32,332 nt of DNA, from contig CAMDUT010000009.1 of assembly GCA_945877905.1 (NCBI GenBank), positions 1 to 32,332 on the forward strand. The letters are read 5' to 3'. Shown here one piece after another: positions 27,897 to 32,332 of the stretch. Made by a program: the position numbers and the translations under genes. Below the pieces are notes generated by a model. The model was not told the origin of the DNA. It searched no databases and saw only the letters and a list, made by a program, of their open reading frames with translations. Source of the stretch: Phycisphaera mikurensis NBRC 102666. Lineage in GTDB: Bacteria; Planctomycetota; Phycisphaerae; Phycisphaerales; SM1A02. Positions within the stretch are counted from its first letter, which is position 1; each line of letters opens with the position of its first letter.

Positions 27897-29315
27897 TCAC
27901 TCCTCCGAGAGCAGCTTGCGCAGCGCGGCCGCGCGCTCGGGGTCGACGGTCAGCAGCGCCTGTTCCTGGTCGGACGTTCCCTTGCGGTCGCCGAGGCGGA
28001 AGCACGCGAGCCCGAGCACGAACCGTGCCTGCACGTTCGCGCCGTCGAACGCGACGGCCCGGTCGGCGAGCGACTTCGCGTCGGCGAAGCGGCCCTCCTT
28101 GTACGCGGCGGCCGCGAGCCGGGTCTTCGCACCGGCCTGCGCCTGCGGCGTCCCGTTCGCCAGCGCCGTGCGGTACGCCTCCGACGCGCGCGCCTCGTCG
28201 CCCACGCCCTCGAGGCTCCGCCCGCGGTGCGCGTGCGCGGTCGGGTGCGTCGCCTCGAGCGCGATCGCCCGGTCGAACGCGGCCAGCGCGTCCTCGCGGC
28301 GGCCGAGCCGTTCGTACGCGTACCCGAGCGCCGCCGGGACGTCGGCATCGTCGGTGACCAGTCGCGACGCCTCGTCGAGCTGCTGCGCCGCGTCGCCCCA
28401 CTTCTGCTGCGCGAGCAAGGCCACGCCCAGCACGGCCTTCGCGTGGCCGCGCGCCGGGTCGAGCGCCAGCGCGGCGCGTGCGGCCCTCTCGGCGGCGTCC
28501 CGCCGGCCCGCGTTCCACTCGAGCACGGCGATCGCCTCCTCGACGCGCGCGTTGGCCGCACCGGCCTCGCGCGCGGCCGAGAGCGCCGCGAGGGATCCTG
28601 CGGCATCGCCGTCGTCCCGAAGCATGTCCGCGAGCGCGAGCGCCGCGTCGGCCTGCCGCGCGTCCGCCGCCGTCGCCTCGCGGAACGCGGCGAGCGCCGC
28701 CGGGCGGTCGCCTGCGGCGAGCCGCGCGTGCCCGAGCGCATGAAGCGCATGGGAACGCCGTGCCGGATCCGCGGTCGCCGGCAGGTCAAGCGCGCGCCTC
28801 GCGGCCTCGGTCGCCTCGGCGGCGTCGCCCGCAGCGGTCAGCGCGATGGCGAGGTTGGTCCATGCACCGGCGAGCCCGGCCTCGAGCCTGAGCGCCTCGC
28901 GGTACGAATCGATCGCGGCCTTGGTTTCGCCCGCGCGCTGCGCCGCGACCCCCGCCTCGAATGCGGCGACCGCGCGCCGGCGCAGCTCGGCGGCCGCACG
29001 CGCCGCCTCCTCGGCGGCCCGGCGCTCGGCCTCGGCACGCGCCTCGCCCTCGGCACGCGCCTCGCCCTCGGCGTTCGCCTTCGCCTCGGCATCCGCCTTC
29101 GCGCGCGCCTCCGCCTCGGCGCGGGCCCGTGCCTCGGCATCCGCCTTCGCGCGCGCCTCGGCCTCCGCGGCCGTGCGCTCGTCCGCGAGCCGCTGCGCCT
29201 CGGCCTGCCGCTGTGCCTCCTTGGTGCGCTGCACATAGGTCATGAGCGGCCACAGCACGGCCGCGACCAGTCCCAGCACGGCCAGTCCCACGAGGATCGG
29301 AGTCTTCGCGCGCAT
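27897..29315 (-). CDS. Membrane-anchored coiled-coil TPR protein
   Basis: 472 residues. A single N-terminal membrane segment (about 7-26, PILVGLAVLGLVAAVLWPLM) is followed by a long Ala/Glu/Arg/Lys-rich helical stretch (about 30-120) made of near-repeats of EARAKADAEARARAEA, probably a coiled coil. Then come about eight to ten TPR-like units (about 120-470), including AIDSYREALRLEAGLAGAWTNL and ALAAFDRAIALEATHPTAHA. TPRs scaffold protein complexes; the partner is unknown. The anchor places the repeats outside the cytoplasm, but the charges around it are ambiguous. TACCCT lies 6 bases before the ATG at 29315 and suggests its own leaderless promoter; the histidine kinase follows after 1 base. 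Confidence 0.85.
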   Translation of the reverse strand: MRAKTPILVGLAVLGLVAAVLWPLMTYVQRTKEAQRQAEAQRLADERTAAEAEARAKADAEARARAEAEARAKADAEAKANAEGEARAEGEARAEAERRAAEEAARAAAELRRRAVAAFEAGVAAQRAGETKAAIDSYREALRLEAGLAGAWTNLAIALTAAGDAAEATEAARRALDLPATADPARRSHALHALGHARLAAGDRPAALAAFREATAADARQADAALALADMLRDDGDAAGSLAALSAAREAGAANARVEEAIAVLEWNAGRRDAAERAARAALALDPARGHAKAVLGVALLAQQKWGDAAQQLDEASRLVTDDADVPAALGYAYERLGRREDALAAFDRAIALEATHPTAHAHRGRSLEGVGDEARASEAYRTALANGTPQAQAGAKTRLAAAAYKEGRFADAKSLADRAVAFDGANVQARFVLGLACFRLGDRKGTSDQEQALLTVDPERAAALRKLLSEE

Positions 29316-29337
29316 GGGCGCAGGGTACTTGGCGCGC

Positions 29338-30696
29338 TCAGCGCTGGAACCCGTAGATCGCGCCGAGCCCCAGGATCCGCGTGAGCTCGTCGAGCGCGTC
29401 GCGCCCCTCGCGAAGCAACTGCGGGTCCGCCAGGTCCTGCGGCGCCAGTTCCTCGCGGTAGTGGGCCCGCACCCACCGGACCAACGCCTCGTGACGATCG
29501 GGCGACCACAGGCACCCCGGGGTGACGTCGGCCAGCTCGCCCGCCGTGAGCGGGACGCGCAGCCGCAGGCAGGCGGGGCCGCCGCCGTTGCGCATGCTCT
29601 CGCGCACGTCGAGGTAGATCGCGCTCTTCACCGGGCAGCGCGCGTCGGACACCATCGACTCGACAAGGCGCGACACGCCCGGGTGCCGCTCGGCCTCGGT
29701 GGGCAGGATGAGCGCCATGCCTCCCGCGGGCAGCGTCACCACCTGGCTGTTGAAGAGGTACGTGCGCACGGCGTCGGCGACGCTCACCTCCGACTCCGGC
29801 ACCGTCACGACGTGGAGCGCGCCCCCGAGCGCACGTTCGACGTCGTCGATCGCGCGCGCCTGGTCGACGAACGCGTGCTCGTGCACCAGGAGGAACCGGC
29901 CGTTGCCCACCGAGATCACGTCGTTGTGGAACACGCCGCGGTCGATCGCCGCCGGGTGCTGCTGCGCCCACAGGCACCGCGACGGGTCGATGCCGTGGCG
30001 CGCCGCGACCGCCTGGCTCGCCTCGAGCGTCTGCCGTGCCGGGTAGCGCGACGGCCTGCGGCCCGCGCCGCCCGCCTGCGCGCCGAACACGAAGAGGTGG
30101 ACGCCCTCGACCTCGCCGCCCGGCTCGTCGCCCGCCGTGAGGCGCGTGTGGTTCGCGGCGCCCTCGTCGCCGAACGCGCTCGGCGTGCCGTCGTCGAGCG
30201 TCGCGGGAAGCGCGTCGTGCACCGCGAAGCGCGCGGGATCGGCGAACACCGCGCGCAGCGTGCGGGCGGTCTGCGGCGGCTCGATGGCGCGGTGCGGCAT
30301 CGCACGGAGGTTCGCCACCGTGAAGTGGACGCGCCCGTCGCCGGAGTCCGCGCCGGGCGTGACCGTCGCCGCGTTGGCGGTCCACATGCAGCTCGCGCTC
30401 GACGCGCGCGCGAGCAGGTGCGGGGCCTCGCGCGCGGCGTTCGCGACGACCACCTCGTCGGACCCGGCGAAGCCGAGCGCACGCAGCGTCGGCACGTGGG
30501 GGCGTTCCTGCGGGGGCAGCCAGCCCTGCGCGATGCCGAGCCGTGCGAGCGCCGCGGCCTTCGCGAGGCCCTGCAGCGCCGCGTCGCGCGGACGCGACAC
30601 CGCGCCCTGGTTCGACGTGCTCGCGACGTTCCCGCGGGAGAGTCCCGCGTAGTTGTGGGTGGGGCCGACGATGCCGTCGAAGTTCGCCTCGGGCAC
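29338..30696 (-). CDS. astB: N-succinylarginine dihydrolase
   Basis: 452 residues, collinear with E. coli AstB (447). It hydrolyses N2-succinylarginine to N2-succinylornithine, CO2 and ammonia in the arginine succinyltransferase pathway. Diagnostic stretches: NFDGIVGPTHNYAGLSRGN, GDEGAANHTRL (catalytic E178), RPSRYPARQTLEAS, GVFHNDVISV (H257), TYLFNSQVV, ESMRNGGGPACLRLRV (nucleophile C376) and DLADPQLLREGRDALDEL. The triad is intact. The GTG at 30696 is the preferred start because NFDG then lies near the N-terminus, as in E. coli, and TAGGCT is 7 bases upstream; an in-frame ATG at 30723 would add 9 residues. No other ast gene is in the window. It is divergent from holA and heads the minus-strand run with the TPR and kinase genes (22-base gap). 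Confidence 0.95.
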   Translation of the reverse strand: MPEANFDGIVGPTHNYAGLSRGNVASTSNQGAVSRPRDAALQGLAKAAALARLGIAQGWLPPQERPHVPTLRALGFAGSDEVVVANAAREAPHLLARASSASCMWTANAATVTPGADSGDGRVHFTVANLRAMPHRAIEPPQTARTLRAVFADPARFAVHDALPATLDDGTPSAFGDEGAANHTRLTAGDEPGGEVEGVHLFVFGAQAGGAGRRPSRYPARQTLEASQAVAARHGIDPSRCLWAQQHPAAIDRGVFHNDVISVGNGRFLLVHEHAFVDQARAIDDVERALGGALHVVTVPESEVSVADAVRTYLFNSQVVTLPAGGMALILPTEAERHPGVSRLVESMVSDARCPVKSAIYLDVRESMRNGGGPACLRLRVPLTAGELADVTPGCLWSPDRHEALVRWVRAHYREELAPQDLADPQLLREGRDALDELTRILGLGAIYGFQR

Positions 30697-30703
30697 GCCA
30701 CGG

Positions 30704-30728
30704 AGCCTACCTGCGGGCCTCATACAAT
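30704..30728. promoter_or_regulatory. Divergent -10 elements of astB and holA
   Basis: TAGGCT on the minus strand (30709-30704) serves astB and TACAAT on the plus strand (30723-30728) serves holA. Only 41 bases separate the two start codons, so each promoter's -35 region would fall at or inside the other gene's 5' end. Neither gene has an SD sequence. Confidence 0.4.
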
Positions 30729-30737
30729 CCGGGGCCC

Positions 30738-31763
30738 ATGGCCCGTTCGTCCAAGGCCCCCGCCTCCGCCGCGCGCGCGGCGCCCGATGCCTCGATGCGC
30801 ATCGTGGTGCTGACCGGCAAGGACTCGTTCCTGCGCGTCGAGCGCTCGCGCCAGCTGCAGGAGGCGCTCGAGGCGGCGCACGGCGCGGTCGACCGCTTCG
30901 ACCTCGACGGCGCGTCGGCCTCGCTCTCGGCCGTGCTCGACGAGCTGCGCTCGTACGGGCTGATGGCGCAGCACAAGCTGGTGATCGTCGACAACGCCGA
31001 GCAGTTCCTCGGCGCCGAGGACCGCCGGCGCGCGATGGAGCGCTACGCGGAGAAACCGCAGCAGGAGAGCACGCTCCTCATGCGCGCGGGCACGCGCTGG
31101 AACCCCGGGAAGTTCGACAAGCTGGTCGAGGCCGCCGGCGGGGCCGTGATCAAGTGCGACGCGCCGTCGGACCAGGAGGCCAAGGCGTGGTGCTCTGCGC
31201 GTGCCACTCGGCACCACGGGGCCGAGCTCGGGCCGGGCGCGGCGGAACTGCTGGTCGAGAAGATCGGGCCCGACCTCGCACGCCTCGACACCGAGCTCGC
31301 GAAGCTCGCGGCCGCCGCGGGGCAGGGCAAGCCCGTGAGCCGTGCCCTCGTGAGCGAGTTCGTCGGCCTCTCCCGCGAGGAGCAGGCCTGGGAGATCCAG
31401 TCCGTCCTCCTGCGCCACGGCGCGCGCGGGGCCCTCCAGAAGCTGAACGAGCTGGTGCGGGTGTCCGGCGCTCCAGAACAACTGGTCGGTTGGTCGATCT
31501 CGGAAATCATGCGGAAGGTGCACGACGCCGCCCGGCTCCAGGCCCAGGGACTCGACGACTTCGCGGTCGGCAAGCGCCTCCGGCTGTGGGGCGACTCGCA
31601 GGCGCTGGTCACGAAGGCCGCGCGCGCGCTGGGCCCACGCCGGTCCGCGTCGATGCTCGCCGAGTGCGTTCGGACCGACGCCCGAACGAAGTCCGGCTGG
31701 AGTTCTGACACGCTGCGCACGCTCGAGTGCATGGTCGTCTCGGTGGGCGGGAGGATGGCGTGA
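30738..31763 (+). CDS. holA: DNA polymerase III subunit delta
   Basis: 341 residues, the normal length for HolA. The protein opens with MRIVVLTGKDSFLRVERSRQL after a 19-residue basic Ala-rich tail, continues with LVIVDNAEQFLG (Walker B-like position), RYAEKPQQESTLLMRAGTRW, KIGPDLARLDTELAKLAAAAG (the E-KLA signature) and a C-terminal helical collar with WEIQSVLLRHGARGALQKLNEL. Delta opens the sliding clamp in the clamp-loader complex. TACAAT (30723-30728) ends 9 bases before the ATG at 30738 and there is no SD sequence, suggesting a short or absent leader. The stop overlaps the next gene's start as GTGA. Confidence 0.9.
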   Translation: MARSSKAPASAARAAPDASMRIVVLTGKDSFLRVERSRQLQEALEAAHGAVDRFDLDGASASLSAVLDELRSYGLMAQHKLVIVDNAEQFLGAEDRRRAMERYAEKPQQESTLLMRAGTRWNPGKFDKLVEAAGGAVIKCDAPSDQEAKAWCSARATRHHGAELGPGAAELLVEKIGPDLARLDTELAKLAAAAGQGKPVSRALVSEFVGLSREEQAWEIQSVLLRHGARGALQKLNELVRVSGAPEQLVGWSISEIMRKVHDAARLQAQGLDDFAVGKRLRLWGDSQALVTKAARALGPRRSASMLAECVRTDARTKSGWSSDTLRTLECMVVSVGGRMA

Positions 31764-32332
31764 AGCACGCGCCGCTCGTCGTCACGCTTGTCGTCGTCGC
31801 GGGATGCTCCGCGCCCACGCGCACGGCCCCGCCGCCGCTCGTCGACCGTGCTCCGGCAGTGACGCAGGGCCCGGACCCGATCGCGCATGATCGCGCGCGT
31901 GCGGAGTTCGACGCGCTCCCCGCGTCGAAGGTGGCAGGAGCGCAGGTGTCGACCGTCGATCGCCCGTCGGCGATGCCGCTCCTCGAGATGACGCTGCCGC
32001 CGGCCGAGCCCGCGCAGGTCGCGCGCATCGAGGTGGTGGATCCGCCCGTCGCGCAGCCGCCGATGCCGGCGGAGGAAGCGGCGATTCCCATGCCCGACGA
32101 CGTGCTGCGCGCGCTCGACGCGCGCCCGCGCGTGCGTCCGACGCCGGTGGTGGTCGTGGTGCCGGAGCCTGCGCCTGCGCCGGAACCGGCGCCCGCACCG
32201 GAGCCGATGCCCGCGCCCGCAGCGGAGCCGATGCCCGAGCCGATGCCCGAGCCCGCGCCAGAGCCCGAGCCCGCGCCAGAGCCCGAGCCCGCGCCCGAGC
32301 CCGCGCCCGAGCCCGCGCCCGCGCCCGAGCCG
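31760..32332 (+). CDS. Proline-rich lipoprotein, 3'-partial
   Basis: The frame opens with GTG at 31760, overlapping the holA TGA, and has GGGAGGA just upstream; it stays open to the last base (191 codons), so the gene continues beyond the window. The N-terminus MKHAPLVVTLVVVAGCSAP is a lipoprotein signal peptide with lipobox V-A-G-C (Cys16). The rest is low-complexity, with a Pro/Ala/Met-rich stretch and from about residue 131 an imperfect (P-E-P-A/M)n repeat that builds to the window end. Such PE/PA repeats are typical of rigid periplasmic spacers (as in TonB). The C-terminal domain that would tell its function is off the window. Translational coupling to holA probably reflects compact packing and not shared function. 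Confidence 0.75.
   Translation, partial: MKHAPLVVTLVVVAGCSAPTRTAPPPLVDRAPAVTQGPDPIAHDRARAEFDALPASKVAGAQVSTVDRPSAMPLLEMTLPPAEPAQVARIEVVDPPVAQPPMPAEEAAIPMPDDVLRALDARPRVRPTPVVVVVPEPAPAPEPAPAPEPMPAPAAEPMPEPMPEPAPEPEPAPEPEPAPEPAPEPAPAPEP

Overview
The window is very GC-rich DNA (about 70% G+C by eye) with tightly packed genes. It looks like chromosome from a planctomycete, probably of the Phycisphaerae. The lineage call is an inference. It rests on a secreted protein with a VPAPGA/poly-Arg C-terminus (PEP-CTERM-like), dockerin-like D-x-N-x-D-G repeats in a secreted protein, a secretin-type protein with long poly-Gly linkers, three tandem clpP genes, and a XerC with an extended N-terminal half. Most of the content is housekeeping, with a short accessory stretch at about 20.95-24.4 kb.

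Layout. 1-3.7 kb: the 3' part of a secretin-like outer-membrane gene, then an anti-sigma-factor-antagonist (STAS) and RsbW-type kinase pair. 3.7-8.0 kb (minus strand): a tRNA-Lys(TTT), a SNF2-family helicase and a SWIM zinc-finger protein, the last two overlapping by ATGA. 8.35-9.34 kb: XerC-type recombinase with a terminator. 9.34-9.93 kb: a long non-coding stretch with several hairpins. 9.93-11.56 kb: purE-purK. 11.6-17.7 kb: a PD-(D/E)XK nuclease (AddB-like) and an AddA-like helicase-nuclease, again overlapping by ATGA, probably the double-strand-break resection enzyme. 17.7-18.8 kb (minus): a beta-barrel outer-membrane protein. 18.9-20.9 kb: three consecutive clpP genes, each with an intact Ser-His-Asp triad.

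Accessory stretch. A secreted protein with two dockerin-like repeats and an FGE-sulfatase (SUMF1, C-type-lectin-like) domain (21.08-22.14 kb) has a C-terminus resembling the variable region of a diversity-generating retroelement (DGR) target. It is followed by a 35-nt pure pyrimidine tract, a degenerate open frame resembling the start of a four-helix-bundle (Avd-like) DGR accessory protein, and a strong hairpin. No reverse transcriptase or template repeat lies in the window, so this looks like an orphan or decayed DGR target locus. An AAA_14/DUF4143 ATPase with an AT-richer, operator-like promoter follows, then a short secreted PEP-CTERM-like protein on the minus strand.

24.6-26.8 kb: a MoxR ATPase and an unusual fusion of a DUF1275 membrane domain to a STAS-like domain. 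26.8-30.7 kb (minus): astB (N-succinylarginine dihydrolase), a membrane-anchored TPR protein and an FHA-histidine kinase, arranged as a probable operon. 30.7-32.3 kb: holA (DNA polymerase III delta) and, overlapping it by GTGA, a proline-rich lipoprotein that runs off the window.

Expression style. Most genes that lead a transcription unit have a TANNNT hexamer 6-9 bases before the start codon and no Shine-Dalgarno (SD) sequence, which suggests leaderless mRNAs. Genes inside operons usually have GGAGG-type sites.
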